Source: JAHFUI01 sp041485905 (lineage in GTDB: Bacteria; Acidobacteriota; Vicinamibacteria; Vicinamibacterales; CAVVIG01). From it: DNA of 20,879 nt. A program made the position numbers and the translations under genes. Below the pieces are notes generated by a model. That model did no database searches and was not told where the DNA came from. It saw only the letters and a list, made by a program, of their open reading frames with translations. The stretch lies in assembly GCA_041485905.1 (NCBI GenBank), contig JBGPKK010000075.1:1-20879 (forward strand). The letters are read 5' to 3'. This document shows, piece after piece, positions 6,673 to 18,174 of this stretch (within the stretch, counting starts at the first letter, position 1; each line of letters opens with the position of its first letter).

Positions 6673-7113
6673 GGCCTTGTGTGCAATCGTTTCGGCCGCC
6701 ACCATCTCCGCCGCAATACGCTGCATCCCATCCGAAAGATTCGACTCGAAACTGGCTTGAACCTGCCGCGCATACGCGTCGGCGTTGCTGCCCGACAACT
6801 CGATGCGCTGCGTCACTTTCGTCCTGCGCTCTGACAGCGCGTCGAAGCACCAGAGAAAGCAGAGCGTCGCGTGATCCAGTTGCATTTCAATCAGAAACGA
6901 TTTGCCAGGCTGAACTTCGCGAATGCACCAGTGAAACGGCTCTTGCCCGGGCAAGACAGTTGTTCCCCGCGCACCTGCGGCGAATGGACCGTCGAGTGCG
7001 AATGTAGCGGGGGGATCGTTCCAGTTCCTGATGTCGGTCCGAAAGCTCCACGCGAATGAAGGGCTCACGTCCGCTTCGACGGAATGTTCCAGCGGCAAAG
7101 CGATCTCATCCAT
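6667..7113 (-). CDS. SRPBCC-fold protein (cassette-like gene)
   Basis: A 148-residue protein with the START/SRPBCC helix-grip pattern: an N-terminal strand LPLEHSVEADVSPSFAWSF, then a first helix and RNWNDPP, a Gly-rich turn FAAGARGTTVLPGQEPFHWCI, the strands FLIEMQLDHATLCFLWCFD and TKVTQRIELSG, and a long C-terminal helix (AYARQVQASFESNLSDGMQRIAAEM). Such proteins bind hydrophobic ligands in a central cavity; the ligand here is unknown. GAGG five bases before the ATG supports the start. The TAA stop overlaps the attC core at 6666-6672, a typical feature of integron cassettes. No promoter is visible directly upstream. SRPBCC proteins are frequent cargo in environmental cassettes. Confidence 0.85.
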   Translation of the reverse strand: MDEIALPLEHSVEADVSPSFAWSFRTDIRNWNDPPATFALDGPFAAGARGTTVLPGQEPFHWCIREVQPGKSFLIEMQLDHATLCFLWCFDALSERRTKVTQRIELSGSNADAYARQVQASFESNLSDGMQRIAAEMVAAETIAHKAG

Positions 7114-7180
7114 CGTGCCTCAGGAAAGAAGACTTATGCGTCGTTGGAACTTCTGGGCTTGTGTACGCTCGGTCAGATCC

Positions 7181-7260
7181 CCACGACGAATCGGGCTCCC
7201 TGAACCCATCGCGTGAAGTCCGTCCTGCTCCGTCCAGCGTCGGCGACAGACTCGTCGTGG
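7181..7260. repeat. Inverted repeat after VOC gene; possible decayed attC
   Basis: CCACGACGA (7181-7189) and TCGTCGTGG (7252-7260) are perfect 9-bp inverted arms 62 nt apart, in the 156-bp gap between the VOC stop and the SRPBCC start. GCTAATC (7260-7266) borders the outer edge where a GCTAAC core would be expected. Size and position fit an attC site, but the core boxes are off consensus and no inner pairing is seen. A simple long-loop hairpin is the alternative. Confidence 0.3.
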
Positions 7261-7269
7261 CTAATCGGA

Positions 7270-7683
7270 TCATTCTGCGTCCTCAATCCCTCGACTGATT
7301 CTGAAGACGTGACCGTCTGGGTGCCGGACGTGCATCTCGCGAACATTCCACGGCATATTGGTCGGCGGCCAGGTGACTTCAAGATCCTGCTCAAGGCAGC
7401 GCTGGTGGACGGCGTCGACGTCGTCGACCCAGATCGACATCCAAGTTCCCTTGTCAGCAGCGTCGTCACCGTCCGGCCCGAACGTCTGCTTGAGAGCGCT
7501 CTTGCCCCGACCGCCCTGGGCGTTCTCGCACAGGAAGATCTCACACTCGCCAGAGCAGACGCCCCCAAAGTCGGGCGGAGTGCCCCAGTCCCACGCCTTC
7601 TCCCACCCGAGCTTCTCGAACCAGGAGAAGCTCTGCTGAATATCCGATACGTTGAGGATCGGCGTCAGCCGCTTGGCGAGCAT
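7270..7683 (-). CDS. VOC superfamily (glyoxalase/bleomycin-resistance-like) protein 1
   Basis: A 137-residue VOC protein made of two beta-alpha-beta-beta-beta modules: RLTPILNVSDIQQSFSWFEKLGW (first, about 4-26) and TWMSIWVDDVDAVHQRCLEQDLEV (second), ending with MHVRHPDGHVFRISRG, the usual C-terminal strand with HPDGH. VOC proteins are metal-dependent lyases, dioxygenases or drug-binding proteins; the substrate is unknown. The frame is open for 25 codons upstream, but the ATG at 7683 is chosen because GGAGG lies 9 bases ahead and the domain begins right after it. It shares orientation and spacing with the neighbouring cassette-like genes. Confidence 0.88.
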   Translation of the reverse strand: MLAKRLTPILNVSDIQQSFSWFEKLGWEKAWDWGTPPDFGGVCSGECEIFLCENAQGGRGKSALKQTFGPDGDDAADKGTWMSIWVDDVDAVHQRCLEQDLEVTWPPTNMPWNVREMHVRHPDGHVFRISRGIEDAE

Positions 7684-7738
7684 GTCCTTATCCTCCAATA
7701 CAGGGTGTGTCGCTCCTGCTCCTATGTCTTCATCATAG

Positions 7739-7801
7739 CGGGACAGTTCGGAGTCCAATTGTCCGTCGTTGGTCTTCAGGCCATATCAACGCATGTTAGA
7801 C
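7739..7801 (-). other. Decayed attC-like remnant after DUF2306 gene
   Basis: GTCTAAC (7801-7795, minus strand) contains the TAA stop of the DUF2306 frame, as in cassette genes. The expected second half is not recognisable. Only a short bulged stem (7739-7748 with 7757-7765) lies between it and the VOC start. It is best read as a site that has lost its right half by deletion or drift. Confidence 0.4.
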
Positions 7802-8460
7802 GGCGCCTCTGCGAGCAATCACCTTCCGTCCCTGAAGGATGATCTCCGTGGCAAGAAGGGGCATGCTCCAGGAGATCCAGATTAATGTTGCGACCGCTTC
7901 GCGCCCGAGGCTTTGCAAGGTACCGAGCTCCGCCCACCAGCGGAACGTCACGAACGTGAAGGTCACAACGTAACTCCGAACGACCCACTCCTTGTGTTGG
8001 CTGACTTGGGCGCGCCGAATGGCGAGATACCCATCCCGGTAGTGGTCCACCACGCCACGCCCAGAGCGCCGAGGCTGACGCCGAAAGTGGCGCCCTGCTC
8101 CGCTTGCGAAGCAAGGTAGAAAGCGGCAGAGCCACCGATGAGTACTCCAACGACATAGAGTCGACCGGTCCAGCGGTGAATGCGCATTGAACGCCGCCTC
8201 AGGCCCGACCAGAACTGCAACGGGCCGACGAGGAGAGCGAGGCTGCCCCCGGCGATATGGGTCAGCAGCCAGGCTCGACGTGGCCAGAAGCGGCCGAACT
8301 TGTCTGGAGAGATGTCGGTAAGGAACGGGATGGCGTCGCTGATGAAAAAGCGTGCGCCCAGAACGACAAGAAAAGCCGCGACAAGGAAGCCGGCCGCGCG
8401 CCGGACGAACAGGGTACTGTGGTTCCGGGGTTCGATGGCGGCAGCACGACTTGAGCTCAT
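7796..8460 (-). pseudogene. DUF2306-family membrane protein, single frameshift
   Basis: The first reading frame (start 8460) gives a membrane protein with helices at about AAGFLVAAFLVVLGARFF, AWLLTHIAGGSLALLVGPLQFW and LYVVGVLIGGSAAFYLAS, plus the RIHRWTGRLYVVG motif typical of DUF2306. Homology then jumps to another frame, which continues YLAIRRAQVSQHKEWVVRSYVVTFTFVTFRWW and a last helix (TLIWISWSMPLLATEIIL) to the TAA at 7796. The switch falls around 8028-8035 (atacccatcc): restoring one base would read ...TTGMxYLAIRR. It is therefore either a pseudogene by a 1-nt deletion or an assembly error. The ATG at 8460 has GAGG five bases upstream; a GTG at 8466 is the alternative. The stop lies within an attC core. 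The function of the family is unknown. Confidence 0.75.
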
Positions 8461-8500
8461 CGGCACCTCGGTTTCTCAATCAAGACAGCTCGCCCAGCGC

Positions 8501-8586
8501 TGTCAACGATCACGAATGAGCCCCGCGCCGCAGCGACAGGATCGCACAGATTCGTCTGACGCGTCGGCTCCAGGCGGTAGTTAGCC
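8501..8586 (-). other. attC-like integron recombination site (second, more diverged)
   Basis: On the minus strand it runs from GGCTAAC (8586-8580) to GTTGACA (8507-8501), an off-consensus right core. The arm GAGCCGACGCG (8570-8560) pairs with CGCGGGGCTC (8527-8518) with one mismatch and one extrahelical base (T8564 on the plus strand). That is the same place, relative to AGCCGACG, as in the 6575-6672 site. It lies just upstream of the DUF2306 gene and downstream of the CPBP fragment, with the same polarity as the better site. Confidence 0.6.
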
Positions 8587-8637
8587 AGCCCATGGGTTCG
8601 GACGTTGAGGGGTATACGCTTCTTGTATCGCCGTATG

Positions 8638-8781
8638 TTACGAAAAATGGTGAGCGAGATCGATGACGTTCGGAAGAAGATCGCCCATGCCATGAACCAC
8701 AACAACGATAGCCAGATTTCGAGTGCGCGACCAAAGCGTACCGAGAAAGAAGCCGGTCGGAGAGACGATCACGATGTCCAT
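8638..8781 (-). pseudogene. C-terminal fragment of CPBP-family intramembrane protease
   Basis: A 47-codon minus-strand frame ends with TAA at 8638 and contains TGFFLGTLWSRTRNLAIV followed by VVVHGMGDLLPNV. This resembles the last conserved motif of CPBP/Abi proteases (a G..LG.ly.rt.nL pattern, then HG/HA..D), whose final His is a metal ligand. Everything N-terminal to it is missing: 8781 abuts the attC half site exactly. The fragment cannot be an active protease. It appears to be a cassette gene truncated by a deletion that fused it to the attC of the VOC gene upstream. The match is short, so the family call is moderate. Confidence 0.5.
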
Positions 8782-8818
8782 GCCGCTCGTCGGCTGCAGC
8801 GGCTGATAGGCGTTAGAC
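8781..8818 (-). other. Left half of an attC-like site
   Basis: GTCTAAC (8818-8812, minus strand) lies 11 nt after the stop of VOC protein 2. An arm at 8802-8781 follows and is identical over 22 nt to 6642-6663 of the complete attC-like site, including both bases that are extrahelical there. The partner arm and right core are absent; the CPBP fragment begins instead. The exact identity shows that the two sites belong to one attC family. Confidence 0.7.
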
Positions 8819-8829
8819 GGCTGCTCACA

Positions 8830-9222
8830 CTACTCGCGAATTGGCCTCGCAATAATGAGGTGGTAGCCGTCCGGGTCACAGACCGTAAAGTCCCGGTTGC
8901 CCCAGAATCTGTCGCCGATTTCGCACGCGATCGAGACATCTTTGCCACGTAGCTCGGTGTAGAACGCGTCGATGTCGTTGGTTTCCGGCAAGCAAATCGT
9001 CAATTTGACGCCAGAGCGAACGCCCCGGCTCGCGTCGGGCGGGTCCTTTGGGTCAGGACTCTCAAACATGATCACGGTCTCGCCGACTTCCACGCTCCCC
9101 AGGAACGTCTTGCCATCGTCGTCCTGCAGCCTCAGATCCGACTTGAAGCCCAACTTGTCGGAGTAAAAAGCCAGGCTGGCATCAACATCCGCCACAGTGA
9201 GTGTAGGCCAGAGCGTCGCCAT
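8830..9222 (-). CDS. VOC superfamily (glyoxalase/bleomycin-resistance-like) protein 2
   Basis: A 130-residue VOC protein. The first module is WPTLTVADVDASLAFYSDKLGFKSDLRL, then a beta hairpin with VEVGETVIMFESPDPKDPP. The second is LTICLPETNDIDAFYTELRGKDVSIACEIGDRFWGNRDFTVCDPDGYHLIIARP, ending in the usual DPDGYHL strand. The frame is open upstream to 9270, but the ATG at 9222 is preferred: GAGGGG lies nine bases ahead and the domain begins immediately after. It differs clearly from VOC protein 1, so the two are not a recent duplication. It is the first gene of the leftward cassette-like cluster. Enzymatic role unknown. Confidence 0.88.
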   Translation of the reverse strand: MATLWPTLTVADVDASLAFYSDKLGFKSDLRLQDDDGKTFLGSVEVGETVIMFESPDPKDPPDASRGVRSGVKLTICLPETNDIDAFYTELRGKDVSIACEIGDRFWGNRDFTVCDPDGYHLIIARPIRE

Positions 9223-9586
9223 CGTCTTTACCCCTCGCAGCAACCAGAAGAGCACCCGTTCCACGACCACGGTGGTGATGGATGATCGTCAGTGGCCGAG
9301 CAACAGAGAATTGTCCCTGTCCGTCTACTTGTTTGTAGGACGCAAGGGCCAGCCAAGCGCCGCACATCGCGGCATCGATACGAAACGGCCGAGGCGAGGG
9401 TTAACCCTTGTTCCTGCCTGAGGATTCTAGCAAGTCGGCGCCGTGGCTGGTCGTGGATATGTGCAGGGGTCGCGCCGCCGGTGTCGGCCAATCGAGCATC
9501 GCGGGCGGCTCGACGATGGCGCTGCGAACGCAAAAGATCTATCTGCCTTTTTTCGTGTCTTCGTGTTTTCGTGGTTGCATTTGATC
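9223..9586. other. Intergenic stretch between gltD end and the cassette-like cluster
   Basis: 364 bp with no convincing gene. I saw no attI-like site, integrase, or strong promoter for the leftward cluster. It contains GGGTTAACCC at about 9400-9409, a short palindrome, and the dispersed repeat copy at 9552-9581. Small open frames here have no recognisable domain or ribosome binding site. Confidence 0.5.
9552..9581. repeat. Second copy of the 30-nt TTCGTG-rich repeat
   Basis: Differs from 600-629 by one base in 30. It has the same orientation and lies 6 nt beyond the gltD stop codon. The left inverted arm seen at 569-588 is absent here, so this copy is a half element. A T-run precedes it. Confidence 0.75.
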
Positions 9587-11035
9587 TTACTGAAGCGGCG
9601 CAGGGAGCTCAGAGCTGCCCATCAGAAACGCGTCGACGCCGCGCGCGGCGCTGCGGCCCTCGGCAATCGCCCAGACGATCAGCGACTGACCGCGCTGCAT
9701 GTCGCCGGCGGTGAAGACGCCCGGCACGCTCGTCATCCAGTGTGTGTCGCGCCAGACGTTGCCGCGCTCGGTCATGCGCACGCCCAGCGCGTCGAGCATG
9801 CCGCCCCGCTCGGGACCCAGAAAGCCCATTGCCAGCAAGACGAGGTCGGCGTCGAGCGTGAACGCGCTGCCGGCCACCGGCGTAATGTCGAGCCGCCCGT
9901 TCCGGCTCGCGATCTCGACGTTGACCGCGTGCAGCTTGTTCACGCGGCCCTGATCGTCGCCGGTGAACCGTTCGGTCGACACCGCATAGAGCCGTTCGCC
10001 GCCCTCTTCGTGCGCCGATGAGACGCGGAAGATGTTGGGCCACAGCGGCCACGGGTTGGTGTCCAGTCGCGCGTCGGGCGGACGCGTGAGCAGCTCGAGC
10101 TGATGCACCGAGCGCGCCCTTTGCCGATGCGCGGTGCCAAGACAGTCGGCGCCGGTGTCGCCGCCGCCGATGATGATCACGTGCTTGTCCCTGGCCGTGA
10201 TGAACCGGTCCTCCGGGATGGTGTCGCCTTCGTTCCGGCGGTTCTGCAGCGGCAGGTACTCCATCGCGAAGTGGATGCCGGCGAGCTCACGTCCCGGCAC
10301 TTTCAGATCGCGCGGCGCGGTGGCGCCGCCGGCCAGCACGACCGCCTCGAAGTCGTGGCGCAACTCCTCGACGGGAACGGTGACGCCGATGTGGCAGCCG
10401 GTCCGGAAGATCACGCCCTCTTCCTGCATCACGGAGAGGCGGCGATCGAGAAACCGCTTCTCCATCTTGAATTCGGGGATTCCGTACCGCAGCAGCCCGC
10501 CGATGCGGTCGGCCCGCTCGAACACGGTCACCCAGTGGCCGGCCCGGTTGAGCTGATCGGCCGCGGCGAGGCCCGCGGGTCCCGATCCCACCACCGCCAC
10601 CCGTTTGCCGGTGCGCATGTCGGGCGGCCGCGCGGCGACCCAGCCTTCGTCGAACGCGCGCTCGATGATCGACACCTCGATCGACTTGATCGTGACCGGG
10701 TCGTTGTTGATCCCGAGCACGCACGAGCCCTCGCACGGCGCGGGACACAGCCGTCCCGTGAATTCAGGAAAATTGTTCGTCGCGTGCAGCCGATCGATCG
10801 CCTGGTGCCACCGGTCGTGGTAGACGAGATCGTTCCAGTCGGGGATCAGGTTGCCGAGCGGGCAGCCCTGATGACAGAACGGAATGCCGCAGTCCATGCA
10901 GCGTGCCGCCTGCCCTTCGAGCACGGCCTGCGGATACGGCAGATAGACCTCGCGCCAGTCGTGGATCCGCTCCGCCACGGGACGGGTCGGATGCTTCTTG
11001 CGCTGAATCTCGATGAAACCTGTCGCTTTGCCCAT
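9587..11035 (-). CDS. gltD: Glutamate synthase small subunit
   Basis: 482 residues from the ATG at 11035 (MGKATGFIEIQRK, the conserved GltD opening). A GTG 10 codons upstream is an alternative start. Cys46, Cys49, Cys54 and Cys58 (CMDCGIPFCHQGCP) and a second cluster CPAPCEGSC bind 4Fe-4S centres. VAVVGSGPAGLAAADQLNRAG and IGGLLRYGIPEFKMEK form the FAD site, and HVIIIGGGDTGADCLGTAHR the NADPH site. GltD passes electrons from NADPH through FAD and Fe-S centres to GltB, allowing glutamine plus 2-oxoglutarate to yield two glutamates. It follows gltB by 65 nt on the same strand, a normal operon arrangement. The length is typical and all key residues are present. Confidence 0.97.
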   Translation of the reverse strand: MGKATGFIEIQRKKHPTRPVAERIHDWREVYLPYPQAVLEGQAARCMDCGIPFCHQGCPLGNLIPDWNDLVYHDRWHQAIDRLHATNNFPEFTGRLCPAPCEGSCVLGINNDPVTIKSIEVSIIERAFDEGWVAARPPDMRTGKRVAVVGSGPAGLAAADQLNRAGHWVTVFERADRIGGLLRYGIPEFKMEKRFLDRRLSVMQEEGVIFRTGCHIGVTVPVEELRHDFEAVVLAGGATAPRDLKVPGRELAGIHFAMEYLPLQNRRNEGDTIPEDRFITARDKHVIIIGGGDTGADCLGTAHRQRARSVHQLELLTRPPDARLDTNPWPLWPNIFRVSSAHEEGGERLYAVSTERFTGDDQGRVNKLHAVNVEIASRNGRLDITPVAGSAFTLDADLVLLAMGFLGPERGGMLDALGVRMTERGNVWRDTHWMTSVPGVFTAGDMQRGQSLIVWAIAEGRSAARGVDAFLMGSSELPAPLQ

Positions 11036-11079
11036 ATATGCGTCGGTGCGGCTAACGCCGGACACTCCGTACGAAAAAA

Positions 11080-11100
11080 CGATCTCGGCGTCCTCTGCGG
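11080..11100 (-). repeat. CCGCAGAG-type dispersed repeat abutting gltB stop
   Basis: Read on the minus strand, the 21 nt right after the gltB TAA (CCGCAGAGGACGCCGAGATC plus G) match 20712-20732 of the plus strand except at two positions. A T-run follows (TTTTTT at 11074-11079 on the minus strand). No hairpin partner is visible here, so this is a partial copy lying between the two cistrons. Confidence 0.65.
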
Positions 11101-15714
<4,614 letters not shown>

Positions 15715-15732
15715 AAGAGGATCTCTCAGCTT

Positions 15733-15750
15733 CTGTTCGGAACAGCTGTT
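15733..15750. promoter_or_regulatory. Overlapping palindromes in the gltB leader
   Basis: CTGTTCGGAACAG (15733-15745, perfect 6-1-6) overlaps AACAGCTGTT (15741-15750, perfect). They lie 19-36 nt upstream of the gltB ATG, downstream of the candidate promoter. As RNA the same stretch can fold into a bulged hairpin. It may be a regulator-binding site or a leader structure; the regulator is unknown. Confidence 0.45.
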
Positions 15751-15776
15751 ATGCCCGAGCCAGACCTAGAAGTAAA

Positions 15777-15805
15777 ATACAATGATCACATATAAACCAT
15801 TACAA
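15777..15805 (-). promoter_or_regulatory. Candidate gltBD promoter
   Basis: In a strikingly AT-rich patch the minus strand reads TTGTAA (15805-15800), a 17-bp spacer, then TTGTAT (15782-15777). The predicted transcription start near 15770 gives a leader of about 55 nt that contains the palindromes at 15733-15750. The -10 box is imperfect, so confidence is moderate. Confidence 0.5.
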
Positions 15806-15821
15806 AAACAGATGGAGTCTG

Positions 15822-15900
15822 GAGGCTGGGGGCTAGAGGCTGAGGCTGGGGGCTAGAGGCTAATGATGACTCGGTTTCCCAGCTCCTAGCCTCCAGCCTC
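15822..15900. repeat. Tandem plus inverted repeat behind the TonB receptor gene
   Basis: GAGGCTGGGGGCTAGAGGCT occurs twice back to back (15822-15841 and 15842-15861, identical). An imperfect inverted copy (AGCTCCTAGCCTCCAGCCTC) lies at 15881-15900, ending just before the receptor stop codon at 15904. The inverted copies can form a long stem, which could terminate receptor transcription and separate it from gltBD. Confidence 0.8.
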
Positions 15901-15903
15901 TCG

Positions 15904-18174
15904 TCAGAATTCGAGCAGAATCCCCGCCGAGGGGATAAACGGCGCCAGCGTTTCGAACAGATTGGTGACCTCGAGGGTCCGCCGGTTCACGCTCGGGACA
16001 CCGATTCTCACGTTCGTGCGGCCGTAGACATTCAACGCTTCAAGAAACAGCGTCAGACGCGCGTGCTCCCAGGTGAAGGCGCGGTTGGCGCGCACGTCGA
16101 GCCGCGAATACGCCGGCACTCGCAGCGTGTTCCGATCGCTCGTCAGGAAATAGCCGCCGTCGCGGGCCTGCCAATATCCCGGCGCGGGAAAGTTGCTCCC
16201 GGCGCGAAAGCGGGCGCTGAGGCTCAGACGATCGCTGAGACGATAGTTGCCGTAGACGTTGATCGTGTGCCGCTGATCGAAGTCGCCCCAGAACGCTTCG
16301 CCAGTCGTGAGGTCCCGGTAGCGGTTGAACCCATACGAATAGGACGCCCAACCGGATAGTCCGTTCGGCGTCCGCCGCTGGACCAGCAGCTCGACGCCGC
16401 GCGCGTGGCCGTCGAGCGCGTTCCTGTAGTGCGAGGTCGGCGAGGCCGACACGAACGCGCCGTTCGCGAGATGGACCTCGCTGTCTGCCAGACGAACAAG
16501 ATCGCGATCCTCACGATCGTAGATCGTCACCTGCCACCGCGAGAGGGAACCGATACGGCCCTCGAGCCCGACGTCCGCATCGAACGCCCGCTGCGAACCG
16601 AGGGTCGGTGTGCCCCGCAGTCCAACGACTTCGGCAAAGCCGGGAGACTGCCGATAGAGACCGCCACCGCCGCGCAAGGTCATACGCGGTCCCAGCGGCC
16701 ACATCGTCCCAATCCACGGCGAGACGTCAGTGCTGCCGAGGAGCCCCCGCCGATCGACGCGAATGCCCGGTACGATCGAGGCCCCGCCATGCCACGTGAA
16801 GCGCGCCTGCGCGTACGCGGATGCGGCGAGCGCCGAATCGGCGAAGTCGTCGCGTACCTGAAATTGACCGTTGCCGCCGAGCCGCTGATCGTGAAGCGAT
16901 GCGGACGACCGCCGGACTTCGCCTCCGCTCTCGATAGTCATGCCGTCCTGCGGCGCGTACGACATGTCGGTCCGGTAGACGATATCGTGCGACTGGCCCC
17001 GGTCGAGGTCGGGACCATCACGGCTCGTGTTGTGAAAATCGTTGGCCGTGAATGCGACTCGCTGCGTGACCGCGAGCCGAGCGGACGGCAGATATCGCCA
17101 GCTGAACACGGTCACTGCAGACGCGTTGTCGCCGACACGCAGATCGCCGGCCTGCAATGTGTCCGGCTGGCGATCGAGGCGCGACTGACCCGCGGTGACG
17201 GCCAGCTGCACCTGATGGCGCGGGGTCACGTCGTAGACAAGCCGCGCTTGTGCATCGCTGAAGCCGAAGGCGAGCTGTTGATCGGGATAAATCCGCGCGA
17301 CGACGAGATCGAGATAGCTCTTGCGAGCTGAGACCAGCCACGACCCGCGCGAGGATCGTCCGAGCGGCCCTTCGAACACGGCGCCCGCATCGGTCGCGCT
17401 CACCGACACGTGGCTCTGCACGCGCTGGCGCGATCCCTCCCGCATGCGGAAATCGAGCTCGGCGCCGATCCGGTTGCCGTGCCGCTGCGGGTAGGCGCCG
17501 CTGAGCAACGACACCTCGTCCAGTACATCGCCGTTCACCATCGCGACCGATCCGGTTTCGCGCACCTGCTGAACGGTGTGCACAAGAAAGGGGGTGGAGA
17601 TGCCTTCGAACGTGAAATTCATCTGGGTGACGCCGGCGCCGCGAACGGAGAACTCGCTGCGGAAGTCGTCGCCGGTGGCGACGCCGGGCAGCACCTGCAC
17701 GGCGCGCATCGGGTCGTTGGTCAGCACGCCGCGCAGCTGCTGCAGCTCGATGCTGCCGAGCGTCTGTTCGGCGGCGACCGTCGGTTCCTGGTGCGCCATC
17801 GATGTGCCGCGCACGGTGACTGTTTCCGTGTAAGAGCCGGTCCCTTCGCTGAGCACAATCGTCACCTCGGCTGTCGCGCCGGCGCTCACCGTTACGCTGC
17901 GCTTCACCAGCACGAAATCGACGGCCGACACGTACAGCTCGTGTGGGCCAGGCGCGACGTCGCGAATCTCGAACTGTCCCTGATCGTCAGTGGCCGTGGT
18001 GTGACGGGTTTCCTGCAGCCGAACCGCCACTTTACCGATGCCCGCTCCATCGCGGGCGTTGACGACGGTCCCGCGAATTGTTCCGGTCTCCGGCGTTTGG
18101 GCCCATGCCGGCGACGCGAGAATGAGCAAGACGATGGACAGCGATCGCGGTAGAATTTTTGACGGAGGTCCCAT
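15904..18174 (-). CDS. TonB-dependent outer-membrane receptor with N-terminal carboxypeptidase-regulatory-like domain
   Basis: 756 residues from the ATG at 18174. The signal peptide is MGPPSKILPRSLSIVLLIL...AWAQ. A CarboxypepD_reg-like beta domain (about 30-105: GTIRGTVVNARDGAGIGKVAVRLQ) precedes a plug domain (DPMRAVQVLPGVATGDDFRSEFSVRGAG, VNGDVLDEVSLLSGAYPQRHGNRIGAELDF), then a long beta barrel ending in ILLEF, with the C-terminal Phe recognised by the BAM machinery. Such proteins import scarce substrates through the outer membrane with energy from TonB; the substrate is unknown. An upstream in-frame start at 18231 would add 19 residues ahead of the signal peptide and is rejected. The start codon overlaps that of the divergent gene at 18173. 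A repeat at 15822-15900 follows the stop. Confidence 0.9.
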   Translation of the reverse strand: MGPPSKILPRSLSIVLLILASPAWAQTPETGTIRGTVVNARDGAGIGKVAVRLQETRHTTATDDQGQFEIRDVAPGPHELYVSAVDFVLVKRSVTVSAGATAEVTIVLSEGTGSYTETVTVRGTSMAHQEPTVAAEQTLGSIELQQLRGVLTNDPMRAVQVLPGVATGDDFRSEFSVRGAGVTQMNFTFEGISTPFLVHTVQQVRETGSVAMVNGDVLDEVSLLSGAYPQRHGNRIGAELDFRMREGSRQRVQSHVSVSATDAGAVFEGPLGRSSRGSWLVSARKSYLDLVVARIYPDQQLAFGFSDAQARLVYDVTPRHQVQLAVTAGQSRLDRQPDTLQAGDLRVGDNASAVTVFSWRYLPSARLAVTQRVAFTANDFHNTSRDGPDLDRGQSHDIVYRTDMSYAPQDGMTIESGGEVRRSSASLHDQRLGGNGQFQVRDDFADSALAASAYAQARFTWHGGASIVPGIRVDRRGLLGSTDVSPWIGTMWPLGPRMTLRGGGGLYRQSPGFAEVVGLRGTPTLGSQRAFDADVGLEGRIGSLSRWQVTIYDREDRDLVRLADSEVHLANGAFVSASPTSHYRNALDGHARGVELLVQRRTPNGLSGWASYSYGFNRYRDLTTGEAFWGDFDQRHTINVYGNYRLSDRLSLSARFRAGSNFPAPGYWQARDGGYFLTSDRNTLRVPAYSRLDVRANRAFTWEHARLTLFLEALNVYGRTNVRIGVPSVNRRTLEVTNLFETLAPFIPSAGILLEF

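Noticed and set aside
7796..8460. Programmed frameshift in the DUF2306 gene
   Set aside because: No slippery heptamer or downstream stimulatory structure stands out at 8028-8035; a simple deletion or an assembly error is more likely.
9182..9367. 61-codon minus-strand frame (MCGAWLALASYK...) overlapping the VOC protein 2 start
   Set aside because: No family resemblance, no ribosome binding site, and most of it overlaps the better-supported VOC gene in another frame.
11051..11057. GGCTAAC followed by GCCGG near the gltD start, resembling an attC core
   Set aside because: It lies at the gltD 5' end with no pairing arm or second core nearby. A 7-nt match is expected by chance.
15822..15900. Possible CRISPR or transposon end from the repeated GAGGCT units
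   Set aside because: Only two direct units with no spacer between them and no cas or transposase gene; a tandem duplication with an inverted copy explains it.
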